Positions 53,846 to 64,000 of a DNA stretch of 64,000 nucleotides are shown here, in pieces. The stretch is from Apostichopus japonicus. Lineage: Eukaryota > Echinodermata > Holothuroidea > Aspidochirotida > Stichopodidae. The DNA lies in NCBI RefSeq assembly GCF_037975245.1, contig NC_092579.1, positions 24,473,166 through 24,537,165 of the forward strand, given 5' to 3'. The notes beneath the pieces were generated by a model. That model was not told the DNA's origin. It did no database searches and worked only from the letters and a program-made list of their open reading frames with translations. Positions within the stretch are counted from its first letter, which is position 1. Each line of letters opens with the position of its first letter. The translations under genes were made by a program, and so were the position numbers.

Positions 53846-56800
53846 ACATGAAGACATTGACATGAAGACATTTGACATTGAAGACATAAGACATTTGTCA
53901 AGACCTCACTTATGTATTAGAATGTCTACATTCTTTGCACTCACCAAGATCAAGAATTTGTTAGAACAATTTATAAAGAAATCTGCTTTGAAAAAAAGTT
54001 AAAAAAAAAAATGCTTTTACAATTGAGGAAATGTTCTTTCGAATTGGGAGTGTTTTGTTCAGCAACATATGAAATCAACTTGTGATTGTCCATTATGGAT
54101 AAAACTAGAGATGGAGAAGATATCTTTTATCTGTGACATCCTAGTATTACTAACCCAATCTCCAAAGTACTGACTCATCATCTGATGTCCTCCTAGCATT
54201 TAATGAAGAAAGCAAATACCTAAAGCTGGTGCTCTGCTCTCCTCACCCCCAGTCCCCCAATCCCCCAATCCCTCTTTGTCCTAGTAAGATTCAGGCTTTA
54301 AAGATTGGTCTCCTTTCACAAAATACTATGCACTTGACTAAAACTGTGATCAATGCACTAGCACACTTCCTTTCTCTCAAACAGCATACAAATCTACTCA
54401 AAATATGACTTATAATATATATGACTCATAATCAAAAGGTATATGAACTATAGATCTGTCCGGCTGTGTGCAACCAAACAGAGGGCAGCAGATAGTAACT
54501 GTATTGCCCAAAAAAATGATACATAGTTGCACGAGGAATATAGCTAGCTATGTGATGGCAGCATTCATTTAAACAAGTTTAAACAGACAAGGTATTAAAT
54601 GTGAGGGCAGTATTTAATATTAAGTCCCCCTATCTGTACTGTTCAACTATAAATACACACAGATCTTTGGTGCACAACCTTTTCTGCTCACATACTGATT
54701 ATGCACTAAGAGTTTCCAAAAAATTAAGTTTTGAGTTATTCACAAAGATCAGTATCCATATATAACCTGACAAACAAATGCAAAGCAGTCTAATATTAGA
54801 GAGGGAATAAAGGCATACCAGCAAATCACTACAACACTGAGAAGTTTATTGGTTTGTTACTGTTAATAATCTCCAAATTAAATTTCTTAAGGTGAATCTT
54901 TAATTGCTAGTTTCAGCTAGTGTATATGCCTAACTGTAATGTATTGGCTCTAATCAAGAAGAATCCCTTGGTTGAGAGAAGAACGTTATGAGAGCCACCC
55001 TTGTAGTATTGCTTTAACCTCTGCCAATTAAGGCATCGTTGTCCTTCAGAGCTAATGTACTTGAAAGGATCTTAACGCTTTTATCTAGAAATGTGTTTAG
55101 TCTTCTATATATGAGACTGTGCTAATGACGTCATAGGAGTAGCTCATAAAACCCTTTTAGGCAGAGGAGGAAGTGTTTGAGACCACATCTAAATTGTCTG
55201 AATGTGATTCTACTGTGTAGAAAAGTACAAACTTAATTGTAATAGTACAGTATGCAATGAATGTTCCAATACCCGTGAATTATTTATTTGGTTGTCAGAT
55301 GTATTATAGACCAAGAAAGCAGGAATGAGGTTGGAAGTAGGGGATGATGGCTTGTAGTAACAGATAACTAAATTATAGTGTTTATAAATGAAGAAAAAGG
55401 TCAATTTGGATTTCAATGACAAAGAAACAGGCATTTAATTTCTCACTACTATAACATTTGTTGGTAACTAGGTACCTCAATCTTCTTGTTTGGGTTCATC
55501 TACATCTCCAGATCATCAAAATGTAAATCACATTACAAACATCTGCTGAGTTAGGAAATGTATTCTGCTGGTAAATATCCAAAGCTTTTCATTTGGGCAT
55601 CATCAATTTTCAAGTCCTGATAATTAAAATTAAAACCAGCCACCCATGTTTTAATACATTGAAGAAGCTCCACAAGGGAATATTGCCAAGTAGTGATTAC
55701 AGATTATTAATACTTTCCAATGTAAAACAGAATTCTCTTACTTTCTTTCTTAGATCATAAATGATGCAGGTACAGTACAAGACAACATGAGAGGTTGTGA
55801 AATGGTACTATCTAAAAATAGAGGATTCCCATGAGTTGTCTATCTACCGTTCACACCTGTCTCAGAACTTTGTAGGTGAGAATTGTCGCTGGTGCTGACA
55901 GCAATGAGTAGCAAAGAGTAATAAGATGTGGAGGGATGAGTGCCCTGATGGGAATCCTAGTGAGGGATTGTTGAAGGAATCAATGGAAACAAGATTGATT
56001 TATTCAACATATGAATTCTACATGTAAGAGCAATGTCAACAAGGCTGAAGACAAGGTTAGTATTAGGAACAAAGTAGACAGGCTTTAGTTATGTGTAGGA
56101 TAACCATAATTGACTCACCCAAGAAAATTCCAAACTCATATATCTCTCTACTGATAATATTAACCATCTGTGGGAGGTAATTAATCTCTAACATTGTTGT
56201 CTATTTGGTGGATCCACATACCAACCAAGTTGTTGGTCTTTATATCATTTCGAGCCTTTGACCTTGACAGTAGCATGAGCAAAGGGGGTGGGGGCGGGGC
56301 AGGGGCCATAGCTCTGTCAGTATAGAGAGGGAACATTCTGTTAGGTTTTATCTCAAAATTTAGTATTTATTAGCATAACCTTGCATTCAGGCCAAATTCA
56401 TATGCCTCAGAATGTACCATTTGACCTCTAAATTTTAATTTCTTTCCTGGGGAGCACCCACACACCCCATGTGTTAGAGTCACATTCTAAGATCCCACCG
56501 CCACCCTCCTCATTTATAAAGTTTTTTTATTTGCCTACACCCTGTCTTTATATTTACATACCCCTACCTAAGTTTAGTTGGAAACAATTTAGCAAACCCC
56601 CTCCCACCATCACCTTTGAAATCCTGTACATATCATTTGACCTTGAATAACCTTTGACCTACACAATGAGCAGTGGGTATTTTGTAATAATTAAGGTGGT
56701 TCCACATACAACTGAGGTTCATCCAAGCAAACATTTTCTTAATAACAAATATGTATTTTCTGTGCAAAAATATATATTCTCTTACAGTAAATATTCTGTA

Positions 56801-59060
56801 AACAATAAATATTCTCTAACACATAAAATATTTTTTCTCTGCCAAGAATATATTTATTCTTTGAGAGAAAAAACATATACTCTAAAAAAATATAATGCTG
56901 GATATAAATGCTGAAAAATAAATGCTGTGACCGAAAAATATTTTTCTTTAACAAAATATATAATTTTTTTGCTATTTTAATAAAGGAACTGTCACCAAAG
57001 TATTAACTTATTTTGCCATTCTACATTAAAGAACTGTCGCCAAACTATTAAATCATTTCTTTCGCCGATGGGAACATATTCGTAATATTATACTGTGCGG
57101 AGATAGAACCCCCCGTCAGAACCAAAAATCACCACCAGGTGGGAAACAGGACCAAGAAACATACTCAGCAATATCATTTACACAGAGTACTGTTTTTCAT
57201 TGGAGGTGCCACAACAATAAGGCAATTATTTCCTAATTGTGATCTGTTATTTTAGACCTTTCATAGTAAGTTTAGCCCTAATGAAGTTAACTATTATTAT
57301 TCACTGAATACATTTATGTGACTCTAGTCCCTGGCAATAAGTCCCTGGCAATAAGTCTCTGTGTCTCCAAGATATTGCTCAGAAGTCCTTGTACCTCCTG
57401 AGCATTTGGATATCTAAAGACCAAAGGTTAGTAAGAAAACTAACAAGAACCCTCAGTGTTTGATTGTCTTTACACTAAGAAACATCTGAAAATGTATGTA
57501 AAAATGATAAGTGCAGTGAAGATCAACAGTGGAATGGAAAGCACATTAAAACCATATATGGATACCTATTCAAAAACACATGGAAACAAAAGGAATGGAC
57601 AATTAGAACACACTTTCCCTTCAGGCAGTATTTGATGAGAATTGTTTAACTAATGCAAGCCAAAAGCATACCTTGTACCTTGATAGTCTGACAGGAGAAC
57701 AAACTGTAACAGCTTAAAGTTAAACCCATGGCCAAGGACACATGCTTAAAAATGCCTGTGCACCTGGGGCTATAAGTTTCAAATGAGCTAGTGCGTATGC
57801 CATGGCTCTAACGTTTTAATCATTATATCTATCTTTCTTGGCAAATGGTTATACTTCTTTGACCAAATGAGTGAACATACATTATAAAATAATTTCTATC
57901 TGCAGCACTGTATAGTTTGCATGTGCATTAGGAACTGTTCTTGTTATAGATATCACTTTAATAATGGCCCTAGTTTGTTCAAACACATTACATAATGGAT
58001 TCTTCATAATTTATTCCTTGAGTTGCAGCCTACGTCATAGCAGAGCACTTCTTACTTTAATTCATCATAAAGGGAAAAATGAATCTCCCTAATGGATGCC
58101 ATGAAAGGCTAAACTAAGTTAATATTAATCGATCATGCATTTATCACCATTCAATATGTGAGTAGAGTATTGAGTTCATGTGTACTGTGTGGTCTTCCTT
58201 CTTCACGGAGAGGTTAATGTGAAAAGCATGCAGTATGGACATTTTAAAGGGGATCAATATTACTTTAGGTTTCTCAATGGTAAACCAACTTCAAGATAAT
58301 TAAAGTGTATGTATGCTTCTTTAAGAAGACATGATCACTATATATTTCATAACAGCCATTGGTATTGATATCTAATAGTAAACTGGATTCATAAACATGA
58401 TTGAAATATTTGTGACCAGCTCTGGCTTACTATACACACAGCTACAAATGATTTACTAATGAGAACTTTGCTGTCAACTAACATCAGCAATGTAAACAGT
58501 CTACCTAGGTTTGCACTCTTTCACCAAAGCTACTTTTAACAATATAACCTTAGAACCTGATCTAGTTGGCAAATTTAAATATAAAAGGGGAACTTTCAGC
58601 AGGTGCAACCTAATTTACTGTCACATAATGTGCTCCTGAGACTACATAATACCCAGCTACACACAGCCATTGTACACAGACATACCAAAGTTGACAGTAT
58701 CGTAGGAACACCAATCATAACATATTCAAATTGTACGCATTCCATAGTATTTATTTACAGCATGGCACAGGCATGTGTAATTGTGAATTAAGTACGTCAT
58801 CAAAGTCACAATTACTGAAATGATGAAAGGAGGGAGGTCTCATTGCGAGTACAGTGTACATTAGCCACTCATTCTCTATATGCTTCATCACAGTCTTGTT
58901 GATAACTCACTCATGGAGGAAAGTCAACTTAAATTGAGAAAGATTAATGATATTTATGAGGCAGCAAAGTGAAACAATCTAGAAATAGATCGACTGATTG
59001 ACTATCAAGACAAAGAGAGATGCATCTTTGGAAGTCTTAACATTTGATTTTGAGTTTGAT
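53846..59060. other. Non-coding stretch between hAT element and 100-bp array
   Basis: No exon recognised on either strand. Noted inside: a 'gaagacat' simple repeat at 53846-53895, a GC tract 'gggggtgggggcggggcagg' at about 56284-56304, and an AT-rich degenerate 'aaatattct' repeat at 56735-56960. The open frames are short and low in complexity. Confidence 0.35.
56735..56960. repeat. AT-rich degenerate 'aaatattct' repeat
   Basis: Loose copies of 'aaatattct(c)t' with spacers of about 20-25 bp. Open on both strands by composition. Likely an old minisatellite. Confidence 0.45.
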
Positions 59061-60450
59061 TCTATACCAAGAATCAGGGATCCATAATCCCTAGTGAATC
59101 AAAGTATAATCACACAATAATGATCAGGGAATCATTAAACACTGTGAATTGTGGCCAACTCATACAATACAGATCAGAGATTCATAATCCCTTGTGCCCA
59201 AAGTATAATCCCATATCAACAATCAGGGTTTCATTATACAATATGAATCACATTCAGCTCACACAATAATGATCAGGGATTCATAATCCCTTGTGAATGA
59301 AAGTATAATCACATATCAACAATCAGGGTTTCATTATAAAACATGAATCACATTCAGCTCACACAATGATCAGGGATTCATAATCCCTTGTGAATCAAAG
59401 TATAATCACACATTGAGGATCAGGCTTTCATTAAACACTGTGAATCATGGCCAACTCTTACACTACAAATCAGAGATTCATAATCCCATGTGACCAAAGT
59501 ATAATCACATATCAACAATCAGGGTTTCATTATACAACATGAATCACATTCAGCTCACACAATAATGATCAGAGAATCATAATCCCTTGTGAATCAAAGT
59601 ATAATCACATATCAACAATCAGGGTTTCATTATACAACATGAATCACATTCAGCTCACACAATAATGATCAGGGATTCATAATCCCTTGTGAATCAAAGT
59701 ATAATCACACATTGAGGATTAGGCTTTCATTAAACACTGTGAATCATGGCCAACTCTTACACTACAAATCAGAGATTCATAATCCCATGTGACCAAAGTA
59801 TAATCACATATCAACAATCAGGGTTTCATTATACAACATGAATCACATTCAGCTCACACAAGTGATCAGAGTAACATAATCCCTTGTGAATCAAAGTATA
59901 ATAACATATCAACAATCAGGGTTTCATTATACAACATGAATCACATTCAGCTCACACAATAATGATCAGGGATTCACAATCCTTTGTGAATCAAAGTATA
60001 ATCACATATCAACAATCAGGGTTTCATTATACAACATGAATCACATCCAGCTCACACAATAATGATCAGGGATTCATAATCCCTTGTGAATCAAAGTATA
60101 CATATCAACAATCAGGGTTTCATTATACAACATGAATCACATTCAGCTCACACAATAATGATCAGGGATTCATAATCCCTTGTGAATCAAAGTATAATCA
60201 CATATCAACAATCAGGGTTTGATTATACAACATGAATCACTTTCAGCTCACACAATAATGATCAGGGTTTCACAATCCCTTGTGAATCAAGGTATACATA
60301 TCAACAATCAGGGTTTCATTATACAACATGAATCACATTCAGCTCACAATAATGATCAGGGATTCATAATCCCTTGTGAATCAAAGTATAATCACATATC
60401 AACAATCAGGGTTTCATTATACACCATGAATCACATTTAGCTACACAATA
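59060..60450. repeat. About 100-bp tandem array, roughly 14 copies
   Basis: Unit contains 'gatcagggattcataatccc', 'ttgtgaatcaaagtataatc', 'acatatcaacaatcagggtt' and 'tcattatacaacatgaatca'. 'agggtttcat' falls at 59521, 59621, 59820, 59918 and 60018, giving a 98-100-bp period. On the left a variant unit ('aaacactgtgaatcatggcc') alternates, giving a 200-bp dimer. GGGATT...AATCCC forms a short stem in each unit. Confidence 0.9.
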
Positions 60451-63400
60451 ATTTTCAAACATAATGGATTGATTACATCTCATTACATGATTTCATCACA
60501 TATGAAGGATTCAAGTTAGATTTAAATATTTCCAGCCTTGAGTTTACTTCATTATTCATGAGTCTAAGTGATGACTTAGGCAGAAATTGACATTTGATAT
60601 GACAGCAATAGATCTTGTGATTGTCAAGATATTGTATTTATCTATAAAGATCACCCCCCCCCCAAATAAAATGGAATCTGCTTTTCTAAGGCTAGCTTGA
60701 TCTTGGCTCCAGAGTGGAGGCCTATGCTTATGTGAATTCTATTGCTTCAATCCAAATAATGCACTGAAAACATGTTCTTTTCACTTCACATAAAGAACAT
60801 AGCACCCTGTGATGATATGTACAGGTATTGATAACATGTCATTTGAGGCCATAACAGTCTTGTCTTTTCCCATTGAGTTTTGAGTTGCATCTGAGGAACC
60901 GACTTGTTTTAATAGTCAAACTGGACTGACAGTCTACAACATATATAACTGTGTGACTAAAGCCTTCATTTAAGTGTGATTCTGTTTGTTATACAGCATT
61001 AATAATACCACATGAAATAAAGCAAATGAACTTAAATCCTGTAAAATTTACGACTGCAATATCTTATATGACATATCTATGTATATGAAAATATAACATA
61101 CTGTAGGGTAAAAGTTCATCCAGAGTAGATAAACAACAGGAATTATGAGACTGTCATATGAATACTAAGAAATATTTTGCAAGCAGTATTTTATAAGGAC
61201 TATTTTCATAACAGAGATATGTCATATATATAAATATGAACACTGAGGTAAGTCATAAAAAAAAAATGTAAAAAATAATGGCAGTGCCAGATTTCAAAGA
61301 CTCAGTCTGCAGTTGTTGTTAATTGTCATTCTGACCTATAATCTAAACAGATCTGAACATGTACCCATGCAATAAATTCAAATACTATCCCCTTTATTCA
61401 TCTTCTATGGATGATAGACAGACAAAGACAGGCAGACATACAGACAGATATTGCTCTGCAAAACAAACTTCAGCAATGTTGGCATCATTAACTGTAACAG
61501 AAAGTGTAAACTTGAGAAGACAAAATTTGCATACCATGATATTGACACTAACATAGCACTATGTCCAGCAATCCCTAATAACATAGAGCAAACCTCAACA
61601 TTGTATAAAAAAACGGATGTGTGCATTGGCACAAAACTAATACTCTTCTACATATTATAAACTAGATGTAATAAGTTGCACAAAACATGTCATCTCTTTC
61701 CACATCATATTACCCTCTCAGAACTTTTCTGATTAGAAATACATCAACCTGTCAACTGGTAAGAACTATAACATACATTCATGAATACATTTAAAAGAGT
61801 TTTGAAAATAATACTCACGGAATAGCCATTAATATATACATTTATATCCAAAAAAGTTCCACAGAAAGTCCACAATACCAGTAAAATTAATGTTTCCCTA
61901 TTCCTTCTTTATTTGTTGAAATTTGTTGAAGGATCGCTCTAAAAGTGAATATAAGTCAAGCCAAGACACAACGCTTGTGGATCACTTCAAATCAAACATG
62001 GTTCTGAGCCAAATCCATCCTATTGAGCAATTACTGACTCACATACGATACCAGACTTGCTTCGAAACAATTTGCTTTTGAAAACGGCAACACTGTGAGG
62101 ACACAGTGAAAGTAACGTCCAATGAGATTCATCTAGCTAGACAAACAGGCCAATCAGCACTCTGAAGACATCACCTTTGGTTATTAGGATTTAAGATTCC
62201 TGTGATAGGTTTACATCGTCAGAGTAAAAGTAGACGATTGAACCAGTACATACGTAACAAGATAATTATTTCAGAAAGCTATGACATAATTTGTATGATA
62301 ACTGCAGATGGATTACAAATACAACAGTTAACTTGTTACTGTGTCTTCTATAAGTATTGTAAATGCAGGAAGCAAGAAGATTGTGAAATACAAGTAGTTG
62401 TTGACATGTATCATGCTGTATTTAAATTTAATTTGAAGTATTTGAAGTATTGACTCGCAATGGTAAATGGTGTATCCACATAATGTAAGTGGAAACAATC
62501 TATGGACCTACAGCATAACATGATCAACACTGCAAACATGATTGGAACATTTCTTTCTTATGGTCTTTACATTTGTAGATAAAATGAAATCATTATAAAC
62601 AAAATGTATTAGCTTACTTGATCAGGACTATTACTTAATCTGAACTGTGGTGCAGTATTTGAGCTAAGAATTAGCATGAATGATATAATTGTTTCAATTG
62701 TTAATTCTTTGCACAAGAATTATAGAAAAACAAATCAAAAGAACTAAGCATGGAAGATAGCAAGTGGATTATTTGACTTAAAGATTTATTTAATAAAAAA
62801 TCGACTGAAGAGTCACTGCAATATTTCAATATTCCAGTTCCCTTCTTCTGCTCTTGTACTTCTCTACTCGCTAACTCCATACTCTGTGGTATGAATGCAC
62901 ATTTTACATTAGCAACTCCCAATGCAGAGAGAAGAAACATACAGAGAGAAGAAATATCCTGTGAGATGTAATATCCTTTTCAGGATCAGAGATCTATGTT
63001 AGCTTCCCACAAATTTCATAGATTGTCTCCACTCATAACATTTTCTGATCAAAAACAATGATTCAAATATTATGTGATAGGAACAATTCAAGTGCATCTT
63101 AGTACCACTGAGTGATTGTTGTCAAAAGATACTACAGTCTGTGACAACAAGGCTTAACTGTATGAAACTTGAGTGCCCACACATGATAGCCTATACAGCA
63201 AACTTCACTATCTCTACACAGGGGAAAGTAATGTTACAAGTAAGTGTTGTTAAACAACATACTTTGTGATAATTGTGCTGGCACTACAGATGCAAGAATG
63301 TTTCTAGACAACGGATAGGGACTATTAGCCAATCAAATCACAAGATTTTGAAAAGCATCATTGTGTATTTTTAGCATGAAAATCTTCGTAATGGAGTATT

Positions 63401-64000
63401 GTTAACCCCTTACCTTGCTGTTGATTGTTATGATATATCTATTTCAAACTATTTCAATGATCTGTAGGAGTAGGAGAACTTTTGTTTCTTGTCAGAAGTT
63501 GTGGTTTTTTGAAAAGAAATAATGAAAGATGTTCATACAAAAATGTGTTTCGTTATGTTTTCCATTGACCTAGTTGTGAGTGTGTACTTAGGGTTTGCAT
63601 CCCCCCGAACGCAATCAATTTGAAGATTTGGCGTCCCTGGCCAAATCACTGCAGTTCTGGACACAGAATCCTGCTTTTGTAACAATGCTGTATGACAGTA
63701 GAACATATATGATAACTTGCTTGGGTACTATATTAAGAACTGAGAGGCATTAAGAACAAAACCTCTCAACTCTGAATTAATTCTAGCCTTCTAAAACTAC
63801 TGCTGCTACTGATGAAGATACTGTGAAGAAACTAGACTGAGCTTAATCCAACTAAGAATTTGTACCAATGCTTGTTTAAGAAACAACCTTCATTTGTTTG
63901 ACCACTTGAGGAGGACTTAAACTGGCCAAAACAAAGAAAAACTTCCTTTCATATTATAAGTCACAATGACTTGGAGAATTTCCTAGATTAGTGTGCAGGG
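60451..64000. other. Right-edge non-coding stretch
   Basis: No coding exon or RNA gene supportable. Holds a C(10) tract at 60652-60661, 'agacagacaaagacaggcag' near 61415, and the candidate promoter at 62030-62165. Confidence 0.35.
62030..62165. promoter_or_regulatory. Candidate promoter / 5' exon with two CCAAT boxes
   Basis: CCAAT words at about 62119-62123 (gtCCAATgag) and 62150-62154 (ggCCAATcag), 31 bp apart, with several CG dinucleotides in an otherwise CG-poor area. On the - strand a GTGAGT donor (GT at 62042-62041) lies about 80-110 bp downstream. This could be a non-coding first exon of ANKFN1. No transcript evidence; weak. Confidence 0.2.

Noticed and set aside
56284-56304. GC-box promoter (ggggcggggc)
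   Set aside because: A lone Sp1-like word in a purine-rich tract within repeat-like sequence, with no initiator, CCAAT or adjacent exon.
60219-60440. 73-codon + ORF
   Set aside because: Readthrough of the 100-bp tandem array (repeated HESHSAHNNDQGF-like peptide).
62701-62940. 79-codon - strand ORF as a first ANKFN1 exon
   Set aside because: The Met start has no supporting context, there is no in-phase GT donor in the frame, and composition is like neighbouring non-coding DNA.

Overview
This is animal nuclear DNA: AT-rich, intron-rich, GT-AG spliced, with short exons in a sea of tandem repeats and small DNA transposons. The two protein-coding genes recognised are conserved across animals. 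The repeat style (hAT and TTAA-type miniature elements, dispersed units carrying GGTCAAAGGTCA, many minisatellites) suggests a marine invertebrate, perhaps an echinoderm. That placement is a guess; the metazoan assignment is firm.

The left 13 kb holds the 3' part of an iRhom (inactive rhomboid, RHBDF1/2 family) gene on the + strand. Twelve exons from 756 to 11157 join in frame into 696 residues: cytosolic tail, first membrane segment, the Cys-rich luminal iRhom homology domain, and the rhomboid-like core with GPAG where an active protease has GxSG. Upstream exons lie outside the window. A long 3' UTR follows, carrying a hAT-like insertion, with a poly(A) signal at 12981.

From about 13.0 kb to at least 49.8 kb the - strand carries an ANKFN1 / wide awake (NMF9) orthologue. 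Twenty-two exons join with matching phases into 1125 visible residues: Ser-rich N-terminal region, ankyrin repeats, helical linker, FN3 domain, the long conserved WAKE region, and a Ras-association-like C-terminal fold. A second, probably alternative, first exon sits near 37.5 kb. The two genes are tail to tail, with opposing poly(A) signals about 26 bp apart near 13.0 kb.

The introns carry seven tandem arrays: 31-bp and 16-bp units in iRhom; 23-bp, 51-bp, 20-bp, 59-bp and 44-bp units in ANKFN1. An eighth array (100-bp units) lies at 59.1-60.5 kb. Together they cover roughly 12 kb. Several show nested higher-order periods (139, 177, 391, 386 and 1903 bp). Because most units lack stop codons, they create very long spurious open frames. 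Transposon remnants include a 1154-bp hAT-like element with an exact 8-bp target duplication, a TTAA-flanked 1.2-kb element, a foldback element and a second hAT-like candidate. No tRNA, rRNA or CRISPR features were seen. The region from 49.8 to 64 kb has no convincing coding exon and is either the 5' intron(s) or the flank of ANKFN1.
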